Assembly (NCBI RefSeq): GCF_033095865.1 | Contig: NZ_AP019365.1 | Location: 2,329,501 to 2,393,500, forward strand | DNA length: 64,000 bases | Source of the DNA: Pseudomonas sp. KU43P | GTDB taxonomy: Bacteria; Pseudomonadota; Gammaproteobacteria; Pseudomonadales; Pseudomonadaceae | Direction: 5' to 3' | In this document: positions 44,473-55,591 of the stretch, in pieces | Position numbering within the stretch: the first letter of the stretch is position 1 | How the letters are laid out: each line of letters starts with the position of its first letter | Translations under genes and position numbers: made by a program | The notes under the pieces: generated by a model | What the model was told of the DNA's origin: nothing | What the model saw: the letters and a program-made list of their open reading frames with translations, nothing else | The model's database searches: none

Positions 44473-46070
44473 CCCTCGACCTCAGCGCGTTCCACTTTCT
44501 GCGGCCGCTGTGGCTGCTGCTCCTGTTGCCCGGCATGTTGCTGCCGGTGTTGTGGCTGCGACGGCATGACCTGCGCCGCCAGCTCGACGGCATCATCGCC
44601 CCGCACCTGGTCGCGCACTTGCTGATCACGCCCCAGGAGCAGCGGCGCTGGCGCCCCGTGCACCTGCTCGGTGCCATCCTGATTCTCGGCGCCCTGGCCG
44701 CTGCCGGGCCGACCTGGGAGCAGGACCAGCCGGACTTTCTCGATGACCGCGCACCCTTGATACTGGCCGTGGACCTGTCGCCCTCGATGGCCGCCGACGA
44801 CGTGCCGCCCAGCCGCCTGGCTGCGGTCCAGCACACCCTGCACGACCTGGTGATGCGCCGAGGTGGCGCGCGCACCGCGCTGATCGCCTATGCCGGCAGC
44901 GCGCACCTGGTGTTGCCGGCTACCGATGACCCGGCGCTGCTCGATACCTTCATCCAGGCACTGGCCACCGACCTGATGAGCCAGCCCGGCAAGGATGCTC
45001 TGGGCGCGATCGACCAGGCGCTCAGGCTGCTGGAAGCGGAAAAGGCCCCCGGCAGCCTGGTGCTGCTGACCGATGGCGCCGACGCCAGCCAGTTCGACGC
45101 GATCGGCAAGCGCCTGCAAGGCAGCCCGCTGCAGGTACTGGTGCTGGCGGTCGGCAGCCAGTCGACCGGCGCGCTGCGCGATGCCCAGGGCCTGCCCAGG
45201 CTCGATGCCGACGGCCGCCCGGTACAGGGCGATTTCGATGCCAAAGGCCTCGAAGGCCTGGCCAAGGCGGCGAGCGCGCCGCTGGGTAGCCTGTCGCTGA
45301 ATGATGATGACCTGGACTGGATCGAGCTGCATGCTCAGCGCCACTTCAGGGCCGCCAGTGGTTTAGATGCGCAGTTGCACTGGAAGGATGCCGGCTACTG
45401 GCTGTGCTGGCCGTTGCTGTTGCTGGTGCTGCTCAGTGTACGCCGAGGCTGGCGGGTGAACTGGCTGCCGGGCCTGCTGCTGGCGCTGCTGCTGGGCGGC
45501 GCGGCGGAACCCGCGCGGGCAGGGGGGCTGGCCGATGCCTTCTTTACCGCCGACCAACAGGGGCGCTGGGCCTTCGAGCACGGGCACTATCCGCAAGCCG
45601 CAGCGCAGTTCCACGACCCGTACTGGAAGGGTGTCGCCGCCTATGAGGCCGCCGACTTTCAGGCGGCGCTGGCCAGCCTGGGCAAGGTCGACACGGCACC
45701 TGCCTGGTTCTATCAGGGCAACAGCTACGTGCGCCTGTTCAAGTTCCCCCAGGCCATCGCCGCCTACCAACAAGCCCTGCGCCTGCAACCCGCGTTCCCG
45801 CAGGCCCAGGCCAACCTGGCGCTGGCCCAGGCACTGCTCAAGGACTACGAGGACCAGCAGCAGGCAGACCCACCCGACGAGAAACCCGACAAAGTGGTCG
45901 AAGACCAGACACCCGCCGCTGGCGGCAAGCAACAGCAGCAACAGACGCCACAGGCAGCCTCCGACGAGTTGTGGCTGAACAACCTGACCACCTCGCCGGC
46001 GCAGTTCCTCAAGCGCAAGTTCGCGCTCCAGGATGCCGCCCGCCAGCAAGCTGTCAAGGAGGCGCCATGA
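44469..46070 (+). CDS. BatB/BatC-like VWA plus TPR membrane protein
   Basis: A 533-residue inner-membrane protein combining N-terminal helices (FLRPLWLLLLLPGMLLPVLWL), a VWA domain with MIDAS DLSPSMA and LLTDGADAS, further helices near 300-340, and C-terminal TPR repeats (FYQGNSYVRLFKFPQAIAAYQQALRLQPAFPQAQANLALAQALL) ending in a Gln-rich tail. It fuses what are separate BatB and BatC proteins in Bacteroidetes. It overlaps both adjacent genes by 4 bases (ATGA). Confidence 0.9.
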   Translation: MTLDLSAFHFLRPLWLLLLLPGMLLPVLWLRRHDLRRQLDGIIAPHLVAHLLITPQEQRRWRPVHLLGAILILGALAAAGPTWEQDQPDFLDDRAPLILAVDLSPSMAADDVPPSRLAAVQHTLHDLVMRRGGARTALIAYAGSAHLVLPATDDPALLDTFIQALATDLMSQPGKDALGAIDQALRLLEAEKAPGSLVLLTDGADASQFDAIGKRLQGSPLQVLVLAVGSQSTGALRDAQGLPRLDADGRPVQGDFDAKGLEGLAKAASAPLGSLSLNDDDLDWIELHAQRHFRAASGLDAQLHWKDAGYWLCWPLLLLVLLSVRRGWRVNWLPGLLLALLLGGAAEPARAGGLADAFFTADQQGRWAFEHGHYPQAAAQFHDPYWKGVAAYEAADFQAALASLGKVDTAPAWFYQGNSYVRLFKFPQAIAAYQQALRLQPAFPQAQANLALAQALLKDYEDQQQADPPDEKPDKVVEDQTPAAGGKQQQQQTPQAASDELWLNNLTTSPAQFLKRKFALQDAARQQAVKEAP

Positions 46071-47377
46071 TCCGTTGGGCGTTGCTTGTGCTGATCTGCC
46101 TGGCAGGCTGGGTGAATGCTGCTGACCCCGAGGTGCGGGTGCAAGCGCGGCTGGTGCCGGACACGGCGATCATGACCGGGGCCACGGTGAGCCTCGAGGT
46201 GGACCTGCTGGTCGACACCTGGTTCACCGATGCGCCGCAGCTGCCCACCCTGCAACTGGCGGGCGCGGTGGTAACCCCGCCTGGCGGCGAGGCTCAGCAC
46301 CTGAACCAGCGGATCGACGGCAAGGCCTTCTTCGGCTTGCGCTACCGCTATCAGATCACGCCCACCGAGGCCCAGCGGTTCAGCATCCCGGCGCTGGCGT
46401 TCCAGGTCCAGCCGGGCCCGGCCAGCACCGAGATGACGGTGCACAGCCAGCCTTTGACGTTCGAGGCCAAGGGCCCGGCCAACACCAAGGGTGAACTGCG
46501 ACTGGTCGCCCAGCAGGTCGAGCTGACCCAGGCCATAGAGCCTTCGCACACCCCGTTGCGGGCCGGTGACAGCATTACCCGCCGCCTGCATCTCAAGGCT
46601 CCCGGTGCCCAGGCCATGCTGATCCCGCCGCCGCGCTTCGCCGAAGTCGAAGGCCTCAAGCGCTATGTGCAGACGCCCCGCGTCACAGCGCTCAGTGATG
46701 GCCGCGGCGGCACCCTTGGTGGCCAGCGCGAGGACAGCGTCAGCTACGTGGCCACGGCGGCCGGGCATTATCGCCTGCCGGCCATCGAGGTGAAGTGGTG
46801 GGACGCGGCCACGGGCGAGTCACACACGGCCACGGTGCCCGCCGTGGAGGTGGTGGCCGAGGCGGGTACTTATCAGGCGCCGTTCTCCCTCAAGGAAGAC
46901 CTGCGCGCACTGGGGCAGGGTGCGCGGGTCAGCATCGCCAGCCATTGGCTGTGGCTGCTGACTCTGCTGCTGGTAGTGATTGCCCTGGCCTGGGCGGGGC
47001 GCGAGTGGGGGCGGGCGGGTTGGCAGCGGTTGCGGCGTTGGCGGGCGCGGCGTCATCAGGCCTGGCTCGACTCGCCCGCTTACGCGTTGCGCCAGGCCCG
47101 CCAGCAGTGCGCCAACCAGCCGGCGCGCCTGGACGGCCTGTACCTGTGGGTGCGGCGCAGTACTGGGCGGCGCATGCTGTCGTCAAGTGAACATCCCTCG
47201 GCCGGGCATTCGCAGGACGATTTGCTACCCTTTTTCCAGGCTGCGTATGGTGCCCAAGCCAAGCAAGGGCCAGGCCCGGACGCCCGCAAACACCTGCTGC
47301 AGCGCCTGCGTCAGGGCGCAGCAGCGGGCCAGGCCACTGCTCAAGACAAGCACGGGCTCAAGCATTTGAACCCCTGA
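46067..47377 (+). CDS. BatD-family protein
   Basis: A 436-residue exported protein, last of the bat cluster. The ATG at 46067 overlaps the preceding stop (ATGA), follows AAGGAGG, and yields a signal peptide (IRWALLVLICLAGWVNA). The periplasmic portion has Ig-like oxygen-tolerance repeats (VTGxTVSLEVDLLVDTWF-type strands), then one transmembrane helix (WLWLLTLLLVVIALAWAG) and a basic cytoplasmic tail. Bat genes were linked to oxygen tolerance in Bacteroides, but their biochemical role in Pseudomonas is unsettled. Confidence 0.88.
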   Translation: MIRWALLVLICLAGWVNAADPEVRVQARLVPDTAIMTGATVSLEVDLLVDTWFTDAPQLPTLQLAGAVVTPPGGEAQHLNQRIDGKAFFGLRYRYQITPTEAQRFSIPALAFQVQPGPASTEMTVHSQPLTFEAKGPANTKGELRLVAQQVELTQAIEPSHTPLRAGDSITRRLHLKAPGAQAMLIPPPRFAEVEGLKRYVQTPRVTALSDGRGGTLGGQREDSVSYVATAAGHYRLPAIEVKWWDAATGESHTATVPAVEVVAEAGTYQAPFSLKEDLRALGQGARVSIASHWLWLLTLLLVVIALAWAGREWGRAGWQRLRRWRARRHQAWLDSPAYALRQARQQCANQPARLDGLYLWVRRSTGRRMLSSSEHPSAGHSQDDLLPFFQAAYGAQAKQGPGPDARKHLLQRLRQGAAAGQATAQDKHGLKHLNP

Positions 47378-47413
47378 AACGGTGTGTTCAGGTAAACGCA
47401 AGGACGGTAAAGC

Positions 47414-48418
<1,005 letters not shown>

Positions 48419-48522
48419 GTTTCGATAACAACCGCAGGAGTACTGGGCCAGCCCCGTGTCGGCAAAACCCATGTGCACGAAGTCGTGGACTAAAGCAGTG
48501 ACGTGAAACGGAGAGCGTAGCT

Positions 48523-50091
48523 ATGAAGTCCAGAAGAGCATGGTTGTCGGCGGCCGCCCTCGCGGCCACGGCAACGTTCGCGGCGGGGCTGGCCAGTGCG
48601 GCAGACAAGCCGAACATCCTGGTGATATTCGGCGACGATATCGGCCAGACCAACATCAGTGCTTACGGTAAGGGCGTGGTGGGTTACCAGACACCGAACA
48701 TCGACCGCATCGCCAAGGAAGGGATGCTGTTCACCGATTACTATGCGGAGAACAGTTGCACGGCAGGGCGCTCGACCTTCATCACCGGCCAGTCGGCGTT
48801 GCGTACCGGTTTGTCCAAGGTCGGCATGCCGGGCGTGCCGGTCGGTTTGCAGGCACGTGACGTGACCATTGCCCAGGCGCTCAAGGCCGAAGGCTACGCC
48901 ACGGGTCAGTTCGGCAAGAACCACCTCGGCGACCGGGATGAATACCTGCCCACCAACCATGGTTTCGACGAGTTCTTCGGCAACCTCTACCACCTGAACG
49001 CCGAAGAGGAACCCGAACGCCCTTACTGGCCCAAGGACGACCAGGAGTTCGTCAAGGCCGCCTCGCCACGGGGTGTGATCAAGTCCAGCGCCGACGGCAA
49101 GATCGAGGACACCGGTGCCCTGACCAAGAAGCGCATGGAGACCATCGACGACGAAACCACCCAGGCCGCCATCAACTTCATCGACAAGCAGGTCAAGGCC
49201 AACAAGCCGTTCTTCGTGTGGATGAACACCACGCGCATGCACGCCTTCACCCATGTGCGCGAGTCGATGCAAGGGCAGAGCGGTATGGTCGGCAACGATT
49301 ATGCCGACGGCATGCTCGAGCATGACGGCGATGTCGGCAAGCTGCTCAAGACCCTGGACGACTTGAAGGTCGCCGACAACACCATCGTCGTCTACACCAC
49401 CGACAACGGCCCGAACCAGTGGTCCTGGCCGGATGCGGCGACCACGCCGTTCCGCAACGAGAAAAACTCCAACTGGGAAGGTGCCTTCAGGGTGCCGGCC
49501 ATGGTGCGCTGGCCAGGCAAGATCAAGGCTGACACCGTGAACACCCAGATGATGTCCGGCCTCGACTGGTTCCCGACCTTGCTGGCCGCAACCGGCGATA
49601 CCGACATCAAGGACCGCCTGCTCAAGGGCGCTGACGTGGGTGGCAAGAACTTCAAGGTCCACCTCGACGGCTTCAACCAGCTCGACATGCTCACCGGCAA
49701 GACCGACAAGAGCGCCCGCAACGAGTTCTACTATTTCAACGATGACGGTGAGCTGGTGTCGATGCGTTATGGCGACTGGAAAATCGTCTTCTGCGAGCAG
49801 CGTGCACCGGGTGGTTTCGCGGTCTGGAGCGAGCCGTTCACCTGCCTGCGGGTACCGAAGATGTTCAACCTGCGCATGGACCCGTACGAGCGCGCCGATG
49901 TGGTATCTGACCAATACAATGACTGGCTGACCAAGAACGACTACCTTGTCTTCAACGGTATCAAGAAGGCCGCCGCGTTCCTGCAGACCTTCGTCGACTA
50001 CCCGCCAAGCCAGCGCCCTGCAAGCTTCAGCATCGACCAGATCCGCGCCGATGTGGACAAGAAGATCGAGGAGAAGATGAAGAAGCAGTGA
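48523..50091 (+). CDS. Exported arylsulfatase-type sulfatase (Cys-type)
   Basis: Type I sulfatase of 522 residues with a signal peptide (about 1-27). Metal ligands are in FGDDIGQT (D38, D39), and the formylglycine site is C79-T-A-G-R83, fitting the C-x-A/P-x-R maturation motif. GKNHLGDRDEYLPTNHGFDEFFG and YTTDNGPNQWSWPD provide further conserved residues. C79 must be oxidised to formylglycine by a dedicated enzyme; no such gene is in the window. It hydrolyses sulfate esters, probably to scavenge sulfur. The substrate is not predictable. Confidence 0.92.
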   Translation: MKSRRAWLSAAALAATATFAAGLASAADKPNILVIFGDDIGQTNISAYGKGVVGYQTPNIDRIAKEGMLFTDYYAENSCTAGRSTFITGQSALRTGLSKVGMPGVPVGLQARDVTIAQALKAEGYATGQFGKNHLGDRDEYLPTNHGFDEFFGNLYHLNAEEEPERPYWPKDDQEFVKAASPRGVIKSSADGKIEDTGALTKKRMETIDDETTQAAINFIDKQVKANKPFFVWMNTTRMHAFTHVRESMQGQSGMVGNDYADGMLEHDGDVGKLLKTLDDLKVADNTIVVYTTDNGPNQWSWPDAATTPFRNEKNSNWEGAFRVPAMVRWPGKIKADTVNTQMMSGLDWFPTLLAATGDTDIKDRLLKGADVGGKNFKVHLDGFNQLDMLTGKTDKSARNEFYYFNDDGELVSMRYGDWKIVFCEQRAPGGFAVWSEPFTCLRVPKMFNLRMDPYERADVVSDQYNDWLTKNDYLVFNGIKKAAAFLQTFVDYPPSQRPASFSIDQIRADVDKKIEEKMKKQ

Positions 50092-50114
50092 CCTCCTGAA
50101 AGCGTGCGCAATCC

Positions 50115-50205
50115 CCTGTAGGAGCCGGCTTGCCGGCGATGAGGCCAGCCGCGGCACTACGCCAGCCTGGTCGGGCCCCATCGCCGGCAAGCCGGCTCCC
50201 ACAGG
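50115..50205. repeat. Inverted REP pair (BIME-like)
   Basis: TGTAGGAGCCGGCTTGCCGG (50117-50136) and CCGGCAAGCCGGCTCCCACA (50184-50203), separated by about 47 bases, between the sulfatase and the spermidine synthase-like gene. Confidence 0.88.
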
Positions 50206-50285
50206 TACAGTGCAGGCTTTGGAAATCGTGGTGTACCTGTAGGCGTTTTTTGCAGTGCCAACTTCACCAGACAAGGGCTTCGTGC

Positions 50286-52814
50286 ATGGCATCATCAGCA
50301 GCATCCTCCGTGGCCACTGACGCGCCGCACAGCAAGGCGCACCTGCAGGTGCTGTTACCCGCCACGTTGCTCTTCCTCTCCGGCGCCGCCGGCCTGGTCT
50401 ATCAAGTCCTCTGGATCAAACAACTGTCGCTGGTGGTCGGTGTGGAAGTGCATGCCGTGGCTACCGGTATCAGTGCCTTTTTCGCTGGCCTGGCCCTGGG
50501 CGGCCTGCTGTTCGGGCGCTGGGCCGACCGCTTGCAGCGCCCGGTGCTGCTCTATGTGTGCCTGGAGCTGGCGGTGGCAGCGCTCGGCATCGGCGCCACC
50601 CTGGGCCTGGCCCACGCCGCCGGGCCGTTCGCCCGGCTGGAAGGCAGCGCCGGCCTGTTCGCCTGGGCCTTGCCTTTCGCCTTGGTCGGGCTGCCGGCGT
50701 TGCTCATGGGCGGCACCTTGCCGGTGCTGGTACGCGCACTGGCACCGGCCACGGGCCAACTGGCAGAGGCGGGCGGCCGGCTGTACGCGGCCAACACCGC
50801 CGGCGCCATCGCCGGCACCTTGCTGGCCGCCTTCGTGCTCCTGCCCCACCTGGGCGTCAGCGGCAGCGCCTGCGCCGCCGCCTCGCTCAACCTGCTGGCC
50901 GCCCTGGGCGCCTGGCTGGCCCGTCGTCGCGATGCTGCGCTGCCGCCACCGGCCCAATTGTCTTCGACCCCGCGCAGCGCGCAGGCGCGACTCGCCATTG
51001 GCCTGTACTGCATCGCCGGGGGCGTGGCCCTGGGCTACGAAGTGGTGTGGAGCCAGTCGATCGTGCCGTTCATGAGCACCCGTGCGTTCGCCTTCGCCGT
51101 GGTGCTGGCCACCTACCTGGCCGGCTTGCTCGCCGGCAGCGCCCTGTATGCCCGGCGCGCCGACCGTATCCGTGACCCCTGGGGCCTGTTCGGTTTGCTG
51201 ATCGCCGTGGCTGGCTTGCTGGCCCTGTTGCAGCTCGCCGGGCTGGGGCGCTGGCTGGTGCTGGCGCAGACCCAGGCCGAAATGCTCGCCCTGCAGCTGT
51301 TCGGCAGTGAACTGGCTGGCATGTGCGCCCGGTTCGCCACGGCGGCGCTGTGCATGGTACTGCTGCCGACCACCTTGCTCGGCGCGGCCTTCCCGCTGGC
51401 CTTGCGCCTGGCAGTGGACAGCGGCCATGTCGGCCGTGATGTGGGGGCGGTGGTAGCGCTCAATACCTTGGGCGGGATTGTCGGCGTGCTGCTCACCGGC
51501 TTCGTGCTGGTGCCGCAACTGGGCCTGGTGCGCGCACTGGGGGTTCTTGCCGGGCTGGCCGCGTTGGTCGGCCTGCTGGCAGTGTGGCGTGGCCAGGGCG
51601 TGCGGCGCCCGGCGGCTGTCGCGGTCATCGCGGTGGCCGCTGCGACCTTGCTGGTGGCGATCTTCACGCCGCCCCAGCGCCTCGCCGAACTGCTGCCCGG
51701 TGCGCGCAACGGCCAGCTCACCTATTACCACGAGGGCAAGGGCGGCACCGTGGCGGTGGTTAGCCAGGGGCGCCAGGGCCAGACCTTCAGCCGCCTTTAC
51801 ATCCAGGGCGTGTCCAACACCGGCGATGCCATGCCATCGCTGCGCTACATGCGCCTGCAGGCTTTGTTGCCGTTGTTGATCCACCGCGGCGAGCCACGTT
51901 CGGCGCTGGTGATTGGCTTCGGCACCGGCATCACCGCCGGGGCGATGCTGCGTTACCCCGGCCTGGAGCGCCCGGTGGTGGCCGAGTTGCTGCCCGAGGT
52001 GCTGCAGGCGGCGCCGCAGTTCAAGGGTAATTTCGCGGCCGTGACCGACCCGCGCCTGGATATCCGCCTGCGCGATGGCCGCCGCGAACTGCTGCGCAGC
52101 GAGGATCGCTACGACCTGGTGACCCTGGAACCGCCACCCCCTTCGGCGGCCGGCGTGGTCAACCTGTATTCCCGCGACTTCTACCAGCTCGCAGCCGCAC
52201 GCTTGCAGCCCGATGGGTTGGTGGCGCAGTGGCTGCCATTGCCGACCCAGAACGAAGAAGACAGCCGTGCGCTGGTACGCAGCTTCATCGACGTCTTCCC
52301 CCATGCGTCGCTGTGGACCACCGAGTTCCACGAGATGCTCCTGATCGGCTCGCTGCAACCACTGCAACTGGACGTGCCCCGGATTCGCGAGCGCCTGGCA
52401 CAACCACCGGTAGCCGCCGCCCTGGCCGAAGTCGGCGTCGATTCGGCGCAGTCCCTGCTTGCGACCTGGATCACCGACCGCGCCGGGCTCGAACGCTTCG
52501 CCGGCGATGCACCACCGGTGACCGACGACCAACCGCGCATCGAATACGCCGGCTGGGTACGGCCGCGGGAGATCACCCGCGTGCTGCCGACCTTGCTCGC
52601 CCTCAAGGGTGCGCCGCCCCTGCAAGGCGCCGAGCCCGGCTTCTCCAGTGCGGTGAACGACCGCTGGCGTGTGCTGGAACGCTTCTACAGCCTCAGCCTG
52701 CATGCCTACAACGGCAACCGTCAGGCCTGGGCGCGGGAGGCCCGCGAGCTGGCTCGCAGCGACGGCGACAACCCTTATTTCCGCTGGTTCCTGGGCCCAG
52801 GCCCCAGCCTGTGA
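50286..52814 (+). CDS. Polytopic membrane protein with C-terminal spermidine synthase-like domain
   Basis: An 842-residue protein of the fused MFS/spermidine synthase type. The ATG at 50286 is preferred because the longer ORF crosses a REP pair. The first ~500 residues form about 12-14 helices (ATLLFLSGAAGLVYQVLWIKQLSLVVG; LGALLFGRW-type loops). The soluble C-terminus has a Rossmann methyltransferase-like core: ALVIGFGTGITAGAML, PVVAELLPEV, and DLVTLEPPPPSAAGVVNLYSRDFY. Aminopropyl transfer has not been proven for this family. The adjacency to a sulfatase recurs in pseudomonads as far as I recall, but a joint function is not established. Confidence 0.88.
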   Translation: MASSAASSVATDAPHSKAHLQVLLPATLLFLSGAAGLVYQVLWIKQLSLVVGVEVHAVATGISAFFAGLALGGLLFGRWADRLQRPVLLYVCLELAVAALGIGATLGLAHAAGPFARLEGSAGLFAWALPFALVGLPALLMGGTLPVLVRALAPATGQLAEAGGRLYAANTAGAIAGTLLAAFVLLPHLGVSGSACAAASLNLLAALGAWLARRRDAALPPPAQLSSTPRSAQARLAIGLYCIAGGVALGYEVVWSQSIVPFMSTRAFAFAVVLATYLAGLLAGSALYARRADRIRDPWGLFGLLIAVAGLLALLQLAGLGRWLVLAQTQAEMLALQLFGSELAGMCARFATAALCMVLLPTTLLGAAFPLALRLAVDSGHVGRDVGAVVALNTLGGIVGVLLTGFVLVPQLGLVRALGVLAGLAALVGLLAVWRGQGVRRPAAVAVIAVAAATLLVAIFTPPQRLAELLPGARNGQLTYYHEGKGGTVAVVSQGRQGQTFSRLYIQGVSNTGDAMPSLRYMRLQALLPLLIHRGEPRSALVIGFGTGITAGAMLRYPGLERPVVAELLPEVLQAAPQFKGNFAAVTDPRLDIRLRDGRRELLRSEDRYDLVTLEPPPPSAAGVVNLYSRDFYQLAAARLQPDGLVAQWLPLPTQNEEDSRALVRSFIDVFPHASLWTTEFHEMLLIGSLQPLQLDVPRIRERLAQPPVAAALAEVGVDSAQSLLATWITDRAGLERFAGDAPPVTDDQPRIEYAGWVRPREITRVLPTLLALKGAPPLQGAEPGFSSAVNDRWRVLERFYSLSLHAYNGNRQAWAREARELARSDGDNPYFRWFLGPGPSL

Positions 52815-52869
52815 ACCCTGTGCTATCACTAGAGGGATACCGTTTGTCCTAGTGCTCAGGGAGTGCGCA

Positions 52870-54498
52870 ATGACCCACCTTTTCCGCCTGCTGCTGGTGC
52901 TGCTGCTCCTGTCGCCCGCCGTGGGGCAGGGCGCTGACACCGCCAGCAGCGCCACCGATGGCTTGCCCGCCGACCCGGCCGAGCTGGTGATCGCCAACCG
53001 CAGCATTTTCACCTTCAATGCCACGCTGCTTGGCGAGACGCCGGCTGCACGCGTGCAGCGGGCCACGGCAGTGATCGAGGAGGCCCTGCGCGGCAGCGAC
53101 GAGTTGCAGGTCAGTGTCGACAAGATACTCAACAGCCACATGGTGTTGCTCGGTGGCCATCGAGCCTTCATCGTCGCGCCGCTGGACCTGGGCGTGAACG
53201 GCGGTGACACGCGCCTGGCCGCCGAACAGGCCGCCGCAGAACTGCGCCAGGTGGTGGAAGAGACCGGGGAAGCGCGCAGCCTGCGGTTTTTGGTCAAGGC
53301 GGTGGGGTGGTCGGCCCTGGCCACCCTGATCTTCGTGGTGCTGATCAAGGCCGCCAACTGGGGCCGACGCAAGCTGCGCGGTGTACTGACGCAGTTGATG
53401 CGCGAGCGCGCCAAGCAGATTCGCGTCGGCCAGCTGCCGCTGTTCGACATGCAGTACGTGTACTACCTGACCGATCGCCTGCTGCGCCTGTTGTACTGGG
53501 TGGTGGTCTTCCTGCTCAGCTACCAGTGGCTGAGCTTCGTGCTGTCGCAGTTCCCTTACACCCGGCCCTGGGGCGAGAGCCTCAACGTGCACCTGCTCGA
53601 CCTGCTGCGCTACCTGCTGCACGGTATCCTGCAGGCCATACCCGGCATCGCCGTGGCGGTGATGATCTTCTTCATCGCCCGTGGCATCAGCGGCTTCAGC
53701 CGGCGCATGCTGGAGCGCATGGCACGCCCAGGCACGCTCAAGTGGCTGACCGAAGAAACCCTGCAACCGACCACCCGGCTCACGTCGCTGGCGATTTGGC
53801 TGTTCGCCCTGGTGATGGCCTACCCGTACCTGCCAGGCTCCGGTACCGATGCGTTCAAGGGCTTGTCGGTGCTGCTCGGGCTGATGATTTCCCTGGGCGC
53901 CTCCAGCGTGGTGGGGCAGGCCGCCGCCGGGTTGATCCTCACCTATTCGCGTACCTTGAAGGCAGGGGAGTACGTGCGGGTGGGCGACAACGAAGGCACG
54001 GTGACCGAAGTGGGCATGTTCAACACCACCATCCGCACAGGCCTGGGCGAAGTGCTGACGCTACCCAACTCGATGATCACCGGCTCCGTGACGCGCAACT
54101 ACTCGCGGGTGGTCCAGGGCCGGGGCTATATCGTCGATACCGTGGTCACCATCGGCTATGACACTCCCTGGCGCCAGGTCGAGGCAATGCTGGTGGAGGC
54201 GGCCGAACGAACCGAAGGCATCGTCGCCAAGCCCCGGCCCCAAGTGTTCCAGACCGGGCTTTCGGACTTCTACCCGGAATACCGCCTGGTGGCCCAGGCC
54301 GTGCCCAGCGAGCCGCGGCCACGGGCGGAGCTGTTGAGCCTGCTGCACGCCAACATCCAGGATGTGTTCAACGAGTACGGCGTGCAGATCATGTCGCCGC
54401 ACTACCTGGGGGACCCGGCGCAGGAGAAGTGGGTGCCGCGGGAAAAATGGTTCACCGCGCCGGCCCGTGACGCATCCACGAAGCCGGACGGCGAATAA
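52870..54498 (+). CDS. MscS-family mechanosensitive channel
   Basis: A 542-residue channel with signal peptide (LFRLLLVLLLLSPAVGQG), a periplasmic N-terminal domain, about five helices, the pore helix GLMISLGASSVVGQAAAGLILTYSRT and the beta domain (GEYVRVGDNEGTVTEVGMFNTTIRTGLGEVLTLPNSMI). It is larger than E. coli MscS and matches medium-length paralogues with periplasmic domains. It protects against osmotic downshock. It starts 55 bases after the spermidine synthase-like gene and may share its transcript. The ATG at 52870 follows AGGGAG. Confidence 0.9.
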   Translation: MTHLFRLLLVLLLLSPAVGQGADTASSATDGLPADPAELVIANRSIFTFNATLLGETPAARVQRATAVIEEALRGSDELQVSVDKILNSHMVLLGGHRAFIVAPLDLGVNGGDTRLAAEQAAAELRQVVEETGEARSLRFLVKAVGWSALATLIFVVLIKAANWGRRKLRGVLTQLMRERAKQIRVGQLPLFDMQYVYYLTDRLLRLLYWVVVFLLSYQWLSFVLSQFPYTRPWGESLNVHLLDLLRYLLHGILQAIPGIAVAVMIFFIARGISGFSRRMLERMARPGTLKWLTEETLQPTTRLTSLAIWLFALVMAYPYLPGSGTDAFKGLSVLLGLMISLGASSVVGQAAAGLILTYSRTLKAGEYVRVGDNEGTVTEVGMFNTTIRTGLGEVLTLPNSMITGSVTRNYSRVVQGRGYIVDTVVTIGYDTPWRQVEAMLVEAAERTEGIVAKPRPQVFQTGLSDFYPEYRLVAQAVPSEPRPRAELLSLLHANIQDVFNEYGVQIMSPHYLGDPAQEKWVPREKWFTAPARDASTKPDGE

Positions 54499-54500
54499 GG

Positions 54501-55514
54501 CTAGAGGTGGGCGACCTGCGGGTCGCCATACTGGTGGCGATGTTGCAGCGGGGTCATGTCGAACCAGCGCAGGTGGGCGCGGCAGAACGAGGTGGTGCGT
54601 CGATAGCCCAGTTCACCGGCGATCTGCCCGACGCTCAGGCTGGTGCTGCGCAGCATCTGCTGCGCCTGGCGCTGGCGCATGCCATCGAGGTGATCCTCGA
54701 AATCGATGCCTTCGCCGGCCAGGCGCCGCTGCAGCGTGCGCGGGTTCAGCTCCAGAGCCAGGGCCACCTGCTCCAGGGTGCAGCGTTGGCTGGGCAAGAG
54801 CATCTGGATCTTGCGTTCTACCTGGGCGCGCAGGCTGTCGCAGGGGACGGCCTGGTTCTCCAGGTAATGGCGGACGATGGCGTGCAAGGCCGTATCGTGA
54901 TGGACGCAGGCCTCCTGCAGCACGTCTGCCGACATCACCAGGCAATTGTGCGTCTGTTCGAACAGCACCGGGCAATCGAAGTAACGCAGGTAGCCTGTGG
55001 CCTCGCCTAGCGCCGGGTGGCGGAAGGTCACCGCCCGGGGGCGTAACGGTGTACCACACAGCTCGCCGATCAGCAGCCTGGCACCCATCACCGATTTCTC
55101 GACGATCTGTGGCGTCTGCTCGGCGCCGGGCAGGCCGTTGTCGAAATACAGCAGCGCCTGGCCGGCGCGGTGCTCCAAGCGAAAGTGGATGGCCGGGCTG
55201 TAATGGCGCATGTAGCGAATCACCGCCACTAGCGCATGGCCGACGGTGGGCGCGGTTCTGGCCAGGTGACGCAACGGGCCGACCAGGGTCGAGCCCTGCA
55301 GCAGCGCAAGGTCCAGGCCGAAGCGCGGCAGGCTGAGGGCGTGCGCGCTGCCCTCTAACAACTGCACAAGGCTTGTGTAGGGAAAGGTCTTGCCGTAGTT
55401 GCCGACCACGTCCAGGCCGATCTGCAGCGGGGCCAGGAAATCCTGCTGCAGAGCACCATGCTCGGCCAGCAGATGGTCGAATTGCAGCAGAGCGCTGCCG
55501 CGAATGCTGTCCAT
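54501..55514 (-). CDS. AraC-family regulator (Arabinose_bd / OruR-like architecture)
   Basis: A 337-residue regulator: an N-terminal ~200-residue sensor of the type shared with OruR and ToxR-like AraC proteins (LVQLLEGSAHALSLPRFGL, HYSPAIHFRLEHRAGQ), and a C-terminal double helix-turn-helix (CTLEQVALALELNPRTLQRRLAGEG; LSVGQIAGELGYRRTTSFCRAHLRWFDMTPLQHR). It converges with mscS, with only 2 bases between stops. Its likely targets are the DUF3313 lipoprotein and FadL-type porin genes just upstream on the same strand, but this is inferred. Confidence 0.87.
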   Translation of the reverse strand: MDSIRGSALLQFDHLLAEHGALQQDFLAPLQIGLDVVGNYGKTFPYTSLVQLLEGSAHALSLPRFGLDLALLQGSTLVGPLRHLARTAPTVGHALVAVIRYMRHYSPAIHFRLEHRAGQALLYFDNGLPGAEQTPQIVEKSVMGARLLIGELCGTPLRPRAVTFRHPALGEATGYLRYFDCPVLFEQTHNCLVMSADVLQEACVHHDTALHAIVRHYLENQAVPCDSLRAQVERKIQMLLPSQRCTLEQVALALELNPRTLQRRLAGEGIDFEDHLDGMRQRQAQQMLRSTSLSVGQIAGELGYRRTTSFCRAHLRWFDMTPLQHRHQYGDPQVAHL

Positions 55515-55552
55515 GGAATCGCGCCTCGTTGGGGCCGAGTAGGCGTACTACG

Positions 55553-55582
55553 CCCCACTGCAGGCTCGGCCCTGCAGTGGGG
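55553..55582 (-). terminator. Hairpin after the DUF3313 lipoprotein gene
   Basis: Perfect 12-bp stem CCCCACTGCAGG / CCTGCAGTGGGG with a 6-base loop, 10 bases beyond the stop. The T-run is missing, so it may be an imperfect or Rho-assisted terminator. Confidence 0.55.
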
Positions 55583-55591
55583 TGGGGCGGT